A stretch of 64,000 nt of DNA. Source: Cristatella mucedo. Lineage: Eukaryota; Bryozoa; Phylactolaemata; Cristatellidae. The translations under genes were made by a program, and so were the position numbers. Shown here in pieces: positions 13,106 through 24,799 of this stretch (the first letter of the stretch is position 1; every line of letters starts with the position of its first letter). The DNA is taken from contig WPIO01000173.1 of the NCBI GenBank assembly GCA_009760855.2, positions 433,501 through 497,500 of the forward strand, written 5' to 3'. Below the pieces are notes generated by a model that searched no databases, was not told where the DNA came from, and saw nothing but the letters and a program-made list of their open reading frames with translations.

Positions 13106-14037
13106 AGACTGCTACAAGCCAGCACCAGCTTCGCTAGCGATAGGAACTCGTGTAGCACCCTCTGAACTAGAGTCTCAACCAGAGTCACGTACATGTGCTG
13201 TACATTTGGAAACCTCAGTTTGTAACGCCGGCTCGAAAAAGTCTGCTACATTTTACACTTCACATCTATCTGCACTGCAACACCTGCACTGCTCCGACGG
13301 CATCGATCAAATCGTTGGCTCGGTGGTACTTCCCCGCTAGGCTTATCCAGAGTCGCACACAAAAGAGCTACAAGTTCGGCATCTAGGTTTACAAGCAGTC
13401 TCTCATTAGCTGTTAGGTTTCTCACGACCACCAAGCTCCCGAAGACTTGTCGGAAAATTAGTCCTACTTGGCGAAACACCGGCCCCTCTGATTGCAGTCG
13501 TTGAGCTGTGCATCTAAACAATTTCAAATGGCATGGAGACCTTGCTGCAAGCTCCAACGAACCTCAAGCCTAGAAGTCTCTGCATACTCGCACCATCTTC
13601 TAATGCGACGAAATTTGCATGAGACTAAGCACTCATTTCGTCCTTGCAGCATAAGCAGTGGCATCGGTATTCAAGCCAGCTAAACTAGAAATTTACTTTA
13701 GGGTTGATATCGTTTATTCTGGTTAGATCGTGCATTTAAGCAGAAGCCTAACATATGTTGTCAGCTGCTTAAGCAATAATAGCAAAGCGACTACAACAGC
13801 ATCACTGCAAAAATGACTGAAGTCGGGCACCGGAAGATTGGCTATGAAGTCATGACTTTAAAGGCAACGAGTTAGTAGATAAATAAAAATAAACTGGGTT
13901 CTCATATGACAAGCTCAATCTAGCTCTGCGATACTCAGTCTTATTCTCAAACGAACCTGTCACTTTTTGTCTCAATAGGAATGACACTCAGTTTGTCGTA
14001 TGAAGTTGCACCAAATAATGATGATCGCTGACGGCCA
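13106..14037. other. Unassigned sequence
   Basis: No recognised repeat. Short open frames lie on both strands around 13195-13680, overlap each other and have no domain. Confidence 0.4.
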
Positions 14038-14400
14038 TTAATAATGATAATAGTAATACATTTGAATAGAACCCTACAGAGAAGTGTATGTCTTTCTAGA
14101 CACTTTACTGATGCTGTATAGAAAGCGTTTCCAAATGATTAGTGGTAGCATCCGAAGGCAGCTGGCACAGTGTAATCAAGTAAATGCAAACGAAAGACGA
14201 ATCACAAAGACCCACCAAATCCAGTAATAAACAGATGCATTTTAAGCTTCTTTTTAAATGCCTCTGTGCCAGGAGACGTTGTGACATGCATCGGTTGTGA
14301 GTCCACACTTTGAAAGCATAGGTACTAAAAGCGCGGTCTCAAACAGTATTGAGAGCTTCGTACGTGGTGTAGCTTAAGAATTCGAGTCAGAGCAGTGGGT
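14038..14400 (-). mobile_element. Diverged LINE-A 3' fragment
   Basis: The ATT-rich tail, hairpin and 3' UTR are visible. The last ORF2 codons (the TTFKKKLK-like end) can be traced near 14240-14330. Divergence is higher than in most copies. Confidence 0.7.
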
Positions 14401-14928
14401 TGCACAATTCATTACGTTTTTGCCACTCATTAAATTTGTAAACGCGTTGCACTCGTGCCTCAGCAACTAGTTCCTTATAGGATGTATTCATTTTGCAAGC
14501 GAACTCAATGGATATTTTTTCAGCTTCTGGCTTGTTCTGCAAAGCTTTGGCAGCCTGTCAGGGGCCTAAAAGCATGGTTTGCCAAATATGCAGCTCTTTG
14601 CTCATATGTTACACGGATAGTACTTGCCTAGTGCAGTTGCTGAGCAATTTTTGTGAATCACCTCTACGAAGAAACTACCAGCATAAACTTGAGGAATTTC
14701 TATGCTCAACAACCCTCAAACGTGTGCATTATGCAGTACGAGAATTAGAAAATCTAAAGCACGGTCTAAGGCACTGTCATCTTTTATTGCTCATATCAAT
14801 AGGTATTCATTTAAATGGTGGTATAGCCTTCACCAAACATGCATGATCATATCGGCACTAGCAGGCACGGACTCGTGAAAAACGGTCTGACCAGAATTCT
14901 TGCGATATGGCATTGGCTCCCATCAACT

Positions 14929-14930
<2 letters not shown>
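14401..14930. other. Unassigned sequence with one natural-looking open frame
   Basis: A plus-strand frame at 14493-14846 (117 codons) has a balanced amino-acid composition with several cysteines. It has no domain I recognise and no splice signals that tie it to other exons. Treat it as a chance ORF unless transcripts say otherwise. Confidence 0.25.

Positions 14931-14965
<35 letters not shown>
14931..14965. repeat. (CT)n microsatellite
   Basis: About 35 bases of CT dinucleotide. Confidence 0.95.
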
Positions 14966-14968
<3 letters not shown>

Positions 14969-14987
14969 ATGTTCCCAGAAAGAAAGT

Positions 14988-15640
14988 AACAATAATACTA
15001 ATAATAATACATTTCATAAAGCACCCTCAGAGAACTCAATATCTTTTTAAGTACTTTAAAGTTGCTGCAAAGGATGCACGATCGAATGTTCAGTAGTACT
15101 ATGCTCAATAAACAACAAGGATAACACGGTTAGGGGAGACATGCACAGGGTCAGCATGCAAGTATGGTTAGTGGCAGCACGGACAATGTCAGCATGCATA
15201 AGACGAGTCACAAGGACCCACTTAGTGCTGTGATAAATGTGTGCATTTTTAGGTTCTTTTTAAATGTGGTCAAGTCATGATATGTACTGACAAAGTCGAG
15301 AGTGGGTTCCAGGCTTTGGGAGCAAACGAACTAAAGGCTATATCTCCACAGGATTTGAGGTTTGTACGAGGTATAGATAAACAGTTAGATTCCGAAAAGC
15401 AGGTGGTACGATGCTTAGTGTGGTGGGGGATTAGGTCTGATAGGTAGGGTGGAGCCAAAGAATGAAGGGACTTAAAAGTAAGTGACAGAACCTTGAAGTC
15501 TATGCGTTTTTTGACTGGGAGCCAGTGCAGGTCGGCAAGAAGTCGTGTGATGTGGCAACTGTGACACTCACGACAGACAAACCTAGCTGCAGAGTTTTGC
15601 ACCAGCTGTAAGCGCCTGAGTGCACAGGCCAGTAGGGTGC
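14988..15640 (-). mobile_element. LINE-A 3' half, partly open
   Basis: Tail, hairpin and 3' UTR are followed by an open ORF2 segment. It contains [35 protein letters not shown] and SSFAPKAWN. It is truncated near 15640, where an ATA-rich flank begins. Confidence 0.88.
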
Positions 15641-15752
15641 TAATCAGAAATATAATAATAATAAATGTAAGATAATAAATATTATTGTCATTTTGCTTGT
15701 CATGTTGTTTGCCGTTCATTAAACGTCTGCCCGGCTTTGTAGATAGAAAAAA

Positions 15753-15926
15753 TACTAGCTGATTTAACAGCCTCTTTCTGCATAGCTGCAGAAGTGCCTT
15801 GTCCGCTCTATATCATCACAGCTCGAAGGAGCAAAACAGGATTGCCCACCACCGGAATTGAACCCACGAGCTCGGGGCTGAGGACATGAAGAACAATCAC
15901 CTTACCTAGTCTGCCATCACAGCTCA
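15753..15926 (-). mobile_element. SINE-A
   Basis: This is the reverse of the family consensus. TAGCTGATTTAACAGCC marks its 3' end, and the B box (GAATTGAACCCACGA as seen on plus) and A box lie towards 15926. Confidence 0.85.
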
Positions 15927-15974
15927 CTGTAAAGGGCTCTTTTGCATGGCACATGACACAGCACATATAAGGAT

Positions 15975-16125
15975 ATTGGTTAAACCCAGTGGTTACAGTG
16001 CTAGCCACGACCAAGGCCTGGCCGATGTCATGGGGTTGAGCCCTGTGGCATATGTGAAGTGCCTGAGTAGAGATACAGTTCTCTTATGGTGCTATACAAA
16101 GGAATTGTATTTTTTATACATGTAA
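15975..16125 (+). mobile_element. SINE-B
   Basis: The head has AACCCAGTGGTTACAGTGC and the B box GGGTTGAGCCC. The tail has the LINE-A-type hairpin (AAGTGCCTGAGTAGAGATAC ... GGTGCTATACAAA) and ends in GGAATTGTATTTTT. Confidence 0.8.
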
Positions 16126-16168
16126 CATCAACAGTTAGTGAAGCCTCCACAGATTGCATCAAAGAGAA

Positions 16169-16284
<116 letters not shown>

Positions 16285-16309
16285 CAACCCAGCTCAAACT
16301 ATGTACCTG

Positions 16310-16468
16310 AGGAGTATGGTCTTAGCCCAAGGGTAAGGTACTCACTCTTCACGACCTAGGTCATGGCTTTGAGTCATGCAGTGGGTGTTCCTTTATTGCC
16401 ACTACAAGTGGTGTTAATAGCCGTCAAGGCTCTTCTGTCACTATAGAAATTAGGAATCCGTTAGCCTT
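16310..16468 (+). mobile_element. SINE-A
   Basis: The A-box-like CTTAGCCCAAGGGTAAGG is followed by the B-box-like GGCTTTGAGTC, the CCTTTATTGCC block and the terminal TAGGAATCCGTTAGCC. It faces another SINE-A copy 50 bases to the right. Confidence 0.85.
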
Positions 16469-16519
16469 TACATTTTTTAATAATTGAATAGCTTAAACTA
16501 TAGACCAACAAGGAAAAAA

Positions 16520-16690
16520 TATGTACTAGCTGATTTAGCAGCCATTTTTTGGCTACAGAAGAGCTTTTACAGCTATCACCACCACTTGCAGAGACAACAA
16601 AGAATCGCCCACCGTAGGAGTCGAACCCACTATTTCAGAACCGAGGTCGTGAATGGCGACCGCCTCACCTAGTGTGACAATGCAGCTCAC
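16520..16690 (-). mobile_element. SINE-A, inverted relative to its neighbour
   Basis: Family sequence in reverse: TAGCTGATTTAGCAGCC at the left, reversed B box GAGTCGAACCCACTA, reversed A box CTCACCTAGTG at the right. With the 16310-16468 copy it forms a long inverted repeat. Confidence 0.85.
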
Positions 16691-18085
16691 AACGAAGTCT
16701 GTGCTTGCTCAGCTTAATTCTGCCTTTCGATGAGAAGGAAGTGAGTGACTTTAGAGTGAGTCCGGAGATTTTTCAAGAACTACCAACATCAGAACTGCAC
16801 GATCTGATTTAGAGGTGGAGTTTTTTTGCAGATTGCCATTCAAAATATGACTAGGGTTATTAGTAATAGCTATGACATATTTATAGAGTGCCCAAGATGT
16901 CGGTGTCTCTTATTAGGGGATTTCACGTGTGCTCGAAAGGAAGAATGTGAGTTGAGCTGAGTTTCACACGAGCGCTGTAACGTAGCAGTTTCGAAGCTCT
17001 CGACAGAGTACGATCTTCAAAATGGCACTGCCCAGCTGTCCTAGTAACATAGCAACCAGGGGAGGAATGGCTGGCAGAGCCGGCTCAGCTGGTCCCCAAT
17101 GCTCTGAGGGCGAACTCTCAGTGCAAGCTTCTTGCCAAAATCGTAGAGGTAAATCGGTGTAAAGTAGCCACCTATTTGTTGTCACAGTTTACCTGAGCAA
17201 GCTCATCCGAAACTCAACTATCAGCATGGAACGTACACACAATGACCGTGTCAAATTTTAACTTATGGAAGCTGTTTCCTAGCTGATAAAAAGGTGCATT
17301 TGCGTCTAGGTGAGAGCAGAGAGCTTCAATGGGCTATTTATAAATTCCAGAATCGGGACTATGGTATTTGAACGAGTCTGCTCAAATTACGTTAGGGCGG
17401 TGATCTTCAAAACGCTAGTAAGAGATTATCCGATGAGTCTAGTGGCTTGCAGGCAGAGGAAAGCCCAGAGATTGCAAGGCAGCAGGCACTAGCTAATTCT
17501 ACTGGGGATTGGCAGGGGCAGGGCAACTCCAGTAGAAGGTTCCTTCACGTTAGTCATTATTTAATGCAAAAGAGAACTAGCATAGCTGTAAATTGCACTT
17601 CAGAGCCGTTTCCCACCTGCCGACGTCGACATGCAGATGTTTGAGAGCTCAAGGAATTAGTACTTGTAAGCTCTCCAAAAAGGCTGCTAAACCCTTCAAG
17701 ATGACTGCTAGGATGAGCTGAACGGTCTGAACAGCTGCCTCGAGCCATCAATCGTCATCCAGGATGATTATCCAGCCCTTGACAGCTTGCTGGTATTAAG
17801 CTAGGCAAACATAGCACTGCATTTAGAGCAATTGCATGATTCTCAGGCTGATCGGTTTGGTACACTATTCTCAGTGGGTAGAGGGGTGGGTTTCAGCAGC
17901 TGGGGGGGGGGACAGAGCAGGGAGACCGGAGAACTACAGTTCTCTGTGGCAGGAGAGCAGCCAGTGGCATGCAAGGAGCCGTGACCCAACTGTGGCTAAC
18001 TACAGCTCTAACTAAGGAAGCAGATCCTCGCTTGAGTGAGTACTCTGCTCTGCTCTTTGTACTCCCCAACACACGTGCTCATACC
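16691..18085. other. Unassigned sequence
   Basis: Mixed-composition DNA without recognisable repeats or exons. A G-run lies at 17905-17913. Short frames on both strands (for example 17447-17644) lack support. Confidence 0.4.
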
Positions 18086-18156
18086 CCCCACACACACACA
18101 AACACACACACACACACACACACACTCACACACACACACACACACACACGCACATG

Positions 18157-18203
<47 letters not shown>

Positions 18204-18227
18204 CACACACACACACACAAGCACACA
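18086..18227. repeat. (CA)n microsatellite
   Basis: Roughly 140 bases of CA repeats with occasional single-base interruptions. Confidence 0.96.
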
Positions 18228-18838
18228 CATAGCAATACGCTTACAGTTGGTACACAACTCTGCACCTAGGCTTTTCTGTGGGGAGCTTCGCAATTGCCAC
18301 ATCAAAAGAGTTTTTGCTGACCTGCACTAGCTCCTAATCAAGCAGCGCATCAACTTCAAGGAGCCTAACTATCAGAACTATTCTTCCACAAGGCAAAGAA
18401 TCGTACAACTTGCTGTTATGACTCGAATCGTCAAGCAATACCTCGTACGAACCTCAAAGCCGTTGGAGACCGTGCCTTTAGTTCATATGCTCCCAAAGCC
18501 TGGAACTCCCTCCCGACCTGCGTCAGAACATCCCCTGACCTGACCACATTTAAAAAGAACTAAAAGCACACCTATTTAGGACAGCATATAGTGGGTCCCT
18601 GTGATTCATCCTTCATGTACTTTTGCGTGCTGACACTGTGCATACTGCCACTAACCACATTTGCATGCTGACTCTTTGCATGTCACCCCTAACCATGTTA
18701 TTCATGTTGTTTATTCATCAAGCATGATATTACTCACCATTCAATTGCATTTCCCTTTGCAGCAAATGTGAAACGCCTAGAGAGAGATTGAGTTCTCTGA
18801 GGGCGCTTTATCAAGTGCATTATTATTATTATTATTAC
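18228..18838 (+). mobile_element. LINE-A 3' third
   Basis: This starts in the codons for LQLVQNSA, passes the APKAWNSLPT region (about 18490-18520) and reaches a near-perfect hairpin (GAAACGCCTAGAGAGAGATTG ... GGGCGCTTT) and an ATT tail. It abuts the CA repeat on its left. Confidence 0.87.
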
Positions 18839-19097
18839 AGTATGGGACTCACTACCGATGCATGTCACTGCCACCCTGACATGACATCACTTAAAAATAA
18901 GCTTAAGGCTTTTTATTACAGTATTTGATGGGTGTTTGTGAATTGTTCTCAGTGTGCACGAACTTGCTTATACTATGCCTGCTGCTTGCGGTTTGTACCA
19001 TAGATCTTTTAGTAATGCTTTCTATACAGCATCTGTAAAGTGCCAATAAAGATATTAAGTTCTCTGAGAGCACTATACAAACTTATTAATATTTGTC
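18839..19097 (+). mobile_element. Second, diverged LINE-A-like tail
   Basis: This begins exactly at the end of the previous ATT tail. It has its own ORF2 end and a hairpin (AAAGTGCCAATAAAGATATT ... GAGCACTATACAAA). It probably represents another LINE-A subfamily. Confidence 0.7.
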
Positions 19098-19574
19098 TAT
19101 TGCAGATGCGCTCGCACACAGACAAACACACATATGTCCACATACAAAGTCACGTAACTCTGGTAGTATGATCCCGCATGTAGCAAGGACCAACAAAACG
19201 AGAGAGAGAGAGACGGATGCTGTTAAAACCCTGTCTAAATTTTGGTAACAATAATACTGACACGTATGTCCAAGCACTCTTATAAGATCTCGGGGTAAAA
19301 GTATCCAAGATGATCCGAGGCTGAATACCTTTCTAGGAACTCCTGTCTGTATAAGATAGAAAGGGGAATAGCAACAGATTCCTGATGGTTGTGTGCTCAG
19401 AGGTAGCAAGGATAAGTATATCCAAGAAAATTCAGATAGACTGAGTCAATCTGTAATCTACAGGTAGGGTTTTCTAATAAATAAAGTTGATGTATGTCAT
19501 GATGTCAGTCAGTAGCAAGTTTCAAGCTTCATTAGTGCAAAAAATGCCATCTGATATAACACGATCTGTATAGC
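19098..19574. other. Unassigned sequence
   Basis: A short (GA)n lies at about 19201-19213. No exon or repeat family was recognised. Confidence 0.4.
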
Positions 19575-20460
19575 TGCAGAATAATAATAATAATATTATT
19601 ATTAATACACTTGATGAAGCACCCTCAGTGAGCTTAATATCTTTCTAGGCGCTTTACATTTGCTGCAAAGGGAAATGCAATTGAATGGAAAGTAAACTCA
19701 TGCTTGAAAAACAAACACAATGAATAATATGGTTAGGGTGACATGCACAGGGTCAGCATGCAAATGTGCTTAGTGGCAGCATGCACAGTGTCAGCAGGCA
19801 TAAGCACATGAAGGACGAATCACAGGGACCCACTATATGCTGTCCTAATTAGGTGTGTTTTAACTTCCTTTTAAATGTGGTCAGGTCAGGGGATGTTCTG
19901 ACGCAGGTCGGGAGGGAGTTCCAGGCTTTGGGAGCATACGAGCTAAATGCACGGTCTCCAAAGGATTTGAGGTTTGTACGAGGTATTTGTAGACTGTTGG
20001 ATTCCGAAAAGCAGGTGGTACGATGCTTGGCCTGATGGGGGAGTATATCTGAGAGATAGGCTGGAGCCATAGAATGAAGGAACTTAAAAGTGAGCGACAA
20101 AACCTTTAAAGTCAATCCGTTGCTTGACTGGTAGCCAGTGCAGGTCGGCAAGAAGTGGAGTAATGTGGCAATTGCGACACTCAGGACAGACAAGCCTAGC
20201 TGCAGAGTTTTGCACCAGCTGCAATCGCCCGATCGCAAATGCTGGTAGGCTAGTAAGCAGTGAGTTGCAGAAGTCGAGACGGGATGTCACGAATCTGGAA
20301 TCTCCAACTTGGACATGGTATCCTTATCTAAACCAGCCCGATTTTTAGCAATGCTATGGAGCTGAAAATAGGCGAATTTGACTGTGGAGCTGATATGGTC
20401 GTCTAACGAGAGGTCGCTCTGAAATATGGCACCTAGATTTCGAGCTGATGCAACAGGAGA
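19575..20460 (-). mobile_element. LINE-A, 3' part of a copy split by LINE-B
   Basis: Tail, hairpin, 3' UTR and ORF2 C-terminal codons ([52 protein letters not shown]) are present with a few frame breaks. At 20460 it stops abruptly in the codons for the VRNLGVIFQ region and resumes at about 21656 beyond the LINE-B insertion. Confidence 0.88.
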
Positions 20461-21655
20461 CATGTAATGTAATGTATCTCCGTCAGTGACTCCACAAAGT
20501 CATAAAGACCATGTGGGTGTTACGCAGGAGAGTTTTGTATAGCGTTCTCACAGCCTAAGCGGCTTTCGGTACGCATTCGGTAGCCAACAGACTTCGTCTC
20601 ACGCAACAAAGAGAAAGTGGGAAGCATAGCAGAGTTAGGAGAGCAGTTGAGGTAGTGAGTAGCATAGAAGTAGCAGTTCAGGACCGCTGAAAAAGATGTG
20701 CCATAGTCGGCAGTTGGAGAGTAGATGTCGTTGCGTAAGAATTGTGGAAGCGAGTTCCACAGTCTAGGACCTGCAGAGCTAAAGCTTCTGTCGCCAATTG
20801 TCTTTAAGCGGAGGAATGGCACAGCTAATTTATTGTCCACACAGGACCTGAGGGCGCGAACAGGCTGAAACTGAGGCAGCAGTTCAGCTAGGTACGAAGG
20901 AGCTGACCCGTGGCGGGCCTTGTGGGTCAGTGTAAGAACCTTGCTCTGTATCCTTTGCTCAACTGGCAACCATCCTAGCTCTTTCAGCAAAGGTGACACG
21001 TGCTCAAACCGCTGGGACTTGAAGGCCAGCCTTGCAGCCATATTCATAGTCCGCTGTAGTGGCATAATCGCTTCCTTTGGCAGCCCAGCCAAAAGGGAAT
21101 TACAATAATCAAGCCGAGACAGAACTAAAGAGCTAGTTAAATTGTTTACAAGCCACTGTGGGAGACAGCTCCTAATCTTGGATAGGGATCGGATGTGATG
21201 GCTAGCTGTGGAGGCAGTCTTCTGAATGAAGCTTTTGAAATTGAGGCAGCTGTCGAACACGACACCTAGATTACGAGCACGTGGTGAAGGTCGCACAATA
21301 GCATCACCTATTAGAACAGCAAAGCCGTTTAATCCAGCCACACGCTTAGGGTGCCCTATGAGCAGCAGTTCGGTTTTATCGTCATTTAATTTCAGGAAGT
21401 TTTCCGACATCCAGGATCGAATGTCGGCAAGTCAAGCATTCAGTTTCTCAGTTGCTGCAGCAGATTCCGACGGTTTAAATGACAAATACAACTGAGTATC
21501 GTCAGCATAGAAGTGATATCCTATTCCATGGGCCCTAATCACTTTCCCAGAGGTTGTGTATAAATGGAGAACAGCAAGGGACCGAGTACAGACCCTTGAG
21601 GGACTCCACAGGTGACCCTTCTCATGTCTGAGACCTGACCCCCACACGGCACGGA
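20461..21655 (-). mobile_element. LINE-B, longest open copy, nested in LINE-A
   Basis: A minus-strand reverse transcriptase fragment in two pieces. Codons at 21432-21668 include FYADDTQLY. An open frame of 296 codons (20520-21410) starts in FLKLNDDKTELLLIG and covers the thumb and C-terminal domain to the stop. A frame break or stop near 21411-21431 separates them, so it is inactive. The domains fit non-LTR elements of the L2/CR1 group. It lacks the endonuclease and most of the palm. Confidence 0.88.
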
Positions 21656-21712
21656 TTGACAGAGCCAATTTTGAGGGTCAGCCTTTCTAATCTCTGAATC
21701 ACACTTGGTTCA
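21656..21712 (-). mobile_element. LINE-A, 5' part of the split copy
   Basis: This matches the sequence that follows directly after the breakpoint in the uninterrupted copy at about 43408-43465 (codons for KLERLTFKIGS). It shows that LINE-B landed in an existing LINE-A. Confidence 0.85.
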
Positions 21713-21724
21713 GAAGAAGAAGCA

Positions 21725-21860
21725 GAATCACCTTAATCAAGCCTTAATCACCAATGCTTGCAGTTGGCAATACAGCAGTGCCTACTTAAGGATTCGAACC
21801 AACGACCTCGGTGGTGAAGAGCAAGCACCTCACCTTCAGGGCTATCGCGGCATAGAGACT
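21725..21860 (-). mobile_element. SINE-A, diverged
   Basis: Reversed tRNA-like boxes GGATTCGAACCAACGACCTC and CACCTCACC are present, with a weak match to the family body. Confidence 0.65.
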
Positions 21861-22388
21861 CACTCCAAAAGATTCGAAATTAGAGGCAAAGTCAATCGGC
21901 CAGAGTGTCTGGATCAGATGATGCAAGAGGAAGGGCGACGAGAAGAAAGAAAAGAAACAGCATTCAGTGAAACTCCTGAGTTAAGGAGTTGCTTGCTGGT
22001 CGTTCAGTCATCAGCTGCTACAGAGGTGCTGTGACCGGGGCTACAAGTGCAGTTGCCCCTGATTAACTTCAGTACTCCTTACCTTCAGGCCATCAGTTTG
22101 ATTAACCTGCCACCCTGGACGACAGATGTGTGTCTGACAAGCAGATAACATTCAAAAGCAGATTAAAAACCAGCTAGCGGCCGACAGCAAAGGTAAGCAT
22201 TCATTACTTGTGGGCAAACCCGTGGACTGGTTTGGCAGGGACACCCGGGAAGTGATTTTGTGCTGCTAGTAAGCACACACTGCTGGCTGACCTAAGTTGT
22301 CGAGACACTGCCTGAGTTGGGAATGGACTGACTACCAGTCTAGGTAAAGGGTTAATTTATTTATCATTTATTAGCCGACTACCGATTA
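21861..22388. other. Unassigned sequence
   Basis: No exon or repeat recognised. Confidence 0.4.
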
Positions 22389-22875
22389 TGGAATGTAATG
22401 TATCTCCGTCAGTGACTCCACAAAGTCATAAAGACAATGTGGGTGTTACGCAGGAGAGTTTTGTATAGCGCACTCACAGCCTAAGTGGCTTTCAGTACGC
22501 ATTCGGTTGCCAACAGACTTCGTCTCACGCAACAAAGAGAAAGTGGGAAGCATAGCAGAGTCAGGAGAGCAGTTGAGGTAGTGAGTAGCATAGAAGTAGC
22601 AGTTCAGGACCGCTGAAAAAGATATGCCATAGTCGGCAGTTGGAGAGTAGTTGTCGTTGCGTAAGAATTGTGGAAGCGAGTTCCACAGTCTAGGACCTGC
22701 AGAGCTAAAGCTTCTGTCGCCAAATGTCTTTAAGCTGAGGAATAGGACAGCTAATTTATTGTCCACACAGGACCTCAGGGCGCGAACAGGCTGAAACTGA
22801 TGCAGCAGTTCAGCTAGGTACGAAGGAGCCAAGCCGTGGCGGGCCTTGTGGGTTAGATTAGAGTACCTCTCTCTA
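22389..22875 (-). mobile_element. LINE-B 3' fragment
   Basis: Open minus-strand frame for the ORF2 C-terminus, from LTHKARHGLAPSYLAELL to AIQNSPA, then the conserved 3' end and ATTAC tail. Truncated near 22875. Confidence 0.88.
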
Positions 22876-23149
22876 CTAGGAATCGTCGAAATAACATATT
22901 GTGACCCCACCCGAGTGTTACCTGCTGTATTTCAGCTGTACCAGCTACTTCACTGACTGTTTGTCGCAGATGTTTATTCCAAAAACCGATGTTATCCATT
23001 ACAAAAGTGCTCGTCGGGGTGTGAGTGCGTGCATGTGCACGTGGGCATGCCTGGGCATGCACGCCTGTGTTTATGTGTGTGTGTGGAAAAACTGTTCACG
23101 TCATACCTTAGCCTTCGCCAAGGAGGTGCGATCACACAAACCCAATGTT

Positions 23150-23719
23150 ACAAGGACCCAGCAACTGATGTAAGAAACACGTGCGTTTTTAGCTTTCTTT
23201 AAAATGTCAAGTCCCAGGATGCACTTCCATAGGCAGGGAGTGAGCTCCAGGCTTTGGATGCATACGAAACACGTGCACGGTCTTTCTATTTGTCAGAGTA
23301 GGTTTGAGGTCGGTTAGAGGCGTAGCATTAGCGACTTGAGTCAGACGAGCAGAGGATAAGATAACTGGCCTGTCACTTTGGGAAGTGATTTCGATGGAAT
23401 GACAGGAAAAGAAAATGAAGGGTGTGACTAAAGTGAGTGACGAAACCTTTACGTCAATGATCGTCGCTCAATGAGGAGCCTGTGCCGTGTGCCTACCTCA
23501 CAGTCTGCTGGTCGGCAAGAAGAGGTGCTACGTGGCTGCTTCAGAGCAGATAAGCCCGGCTACAGAGTTTTGCCACAATTGTAAGCACCTTACCGCACAG
23601 GCCGGAAGACATTCGACAAGGGATGTCGCGTAAACATGGACCACATTGGATCAAGTATCTCTGTCTAAGCAGGCACACATTTTAGCATTGTTACATAGCT
23701 CGAAGAAGGCCGAGTTGCC
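23150..23719 (-). mobile_element. Decayed LINE-A fragment, left part
   Basis: The 3' UTR and ORF2 C-terminal codons are recognisable (GCTCCAGGCTTTGGATGCATA, GGTCGGCAAGAAGAGGTGC). This copy is interrupted at about 23720 by a younger LINE-A tail and continues after 23826. Confidence 0.75.
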
Positions 23720-23724
23720 AAGTA

Positions 23725-23821
23725 ATAATAATGATGATAATAATACATTTGATAATGGCACCCTCAGAGAGCTCAATCTCTTTCTGGGTGCTTTACAATT
23801 GTTGCAAAGGAAGCTCGATCG
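23725..23821 (-). mobile_element. LINE-A tail inserted in older LINE-A
   Basis: A tail of about 100 bp with hairpin and ATT repeat, flanked by AAGTA on both sides (23720-23724 and 23822-23826). The older element's reading resumes directly after it. Confidence 0.82.
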
Positions 23822-23825
23822 AAGT

Positions 23826-23895
23826 AGAGCTGATATGGTCGACATATGAAAGGTCACTTTGGAGCCGGTCATCTAGGTTTCATGCAGACATGGTT
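23826..23895 (-). mobile_element. Decayed LINE-A fragment, right part
   Basis: GAGCTGATATGGTCGACATA matches GAGCTGATGTGGTCGTCTAA of the intact copy at about 43338, so this is the continuation of the 23150-23719 copy. Confidence 0.75.
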
Positions 23896-24766
23896 TGACC
23901 GAGCGAATTTTTAGAGCAGGGTTTTCGAATCCTCAACTAACGCTAAGTCACGTTGCAGGTGAATGTGCACTGGATGCCTGAATCATGCCCACCTCACCTC
24001 CCTCCTCCCCAAGATACCAAGATATGGCTGCTTGGTAAAGGTTGTATGCTTACTGAAAGATTGCCTGTCCTAGCTGTACTCGATAGTGGAGCCGTATAAA
24101 AGCCTGCTGTGCTTTGACCTGTCAGAAGAGCTCGAATGAGGTCGGGAGGCTGTCGCTTGATTGTTTAAATCGAAGGCTCTGGAATCTATCTATCTGGAAT
24201 CTGTAGGAATCTGTAGGAATTCCAGCATCTAATGCACCAATCGAAGTCAGCACATTGCCAGCCTAGGCCCTCGTGTGCCCTTGTCATCATCGGCAGGCGT
24301 CAGGAAAGCTCGGTGGCTGCAGCTTACCTAAGGATATTGCAGGTCGAGGTGGGACCTTGCCAGCGACACTGTATGCTTTCCTTTTGGTACGGGTGAGCAG
24401 ATCAAAGAGCCGTTGTTGAATAATTAAGGCGACTACTGGCAGCTTTAGCAGTCTAGCCTAGATGCCGACCAAGGCAACAAAGGACTGCCCTAGGCTTCCA
24501 GGTTGATATACTATTTCTAAAAGCCAACTAGCTGGGTGGCAGAGCATTCGATGTCGTCGTGACAAATGCTGTGGCGTTGCATCCGGCAGGACACGAGAGT
24601 CAGAACACTAGGCAGAAGTCGAGCCTCGGGGAGCAATCGTCGTTGGATCAGCGTGATTAGAAGACAAAATTCACTTGATTCTGAGCAACATCCCCTTTCT
24701 CCCCAGTATATATGCCATCTCTACTTACTCAACGTCCTTCTTTCCTCTTGACTGCCTGCTCGGTTA

Positions 24767-24799
<33 letters not shown>

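Noticed and set aside
16320-16380. tRNA genes
   Set aside because: The A- and B-box-like motifs found are in SINE heads. None could be folded by eye into a cloverleaf with an anticodon arm and acceptor stem.
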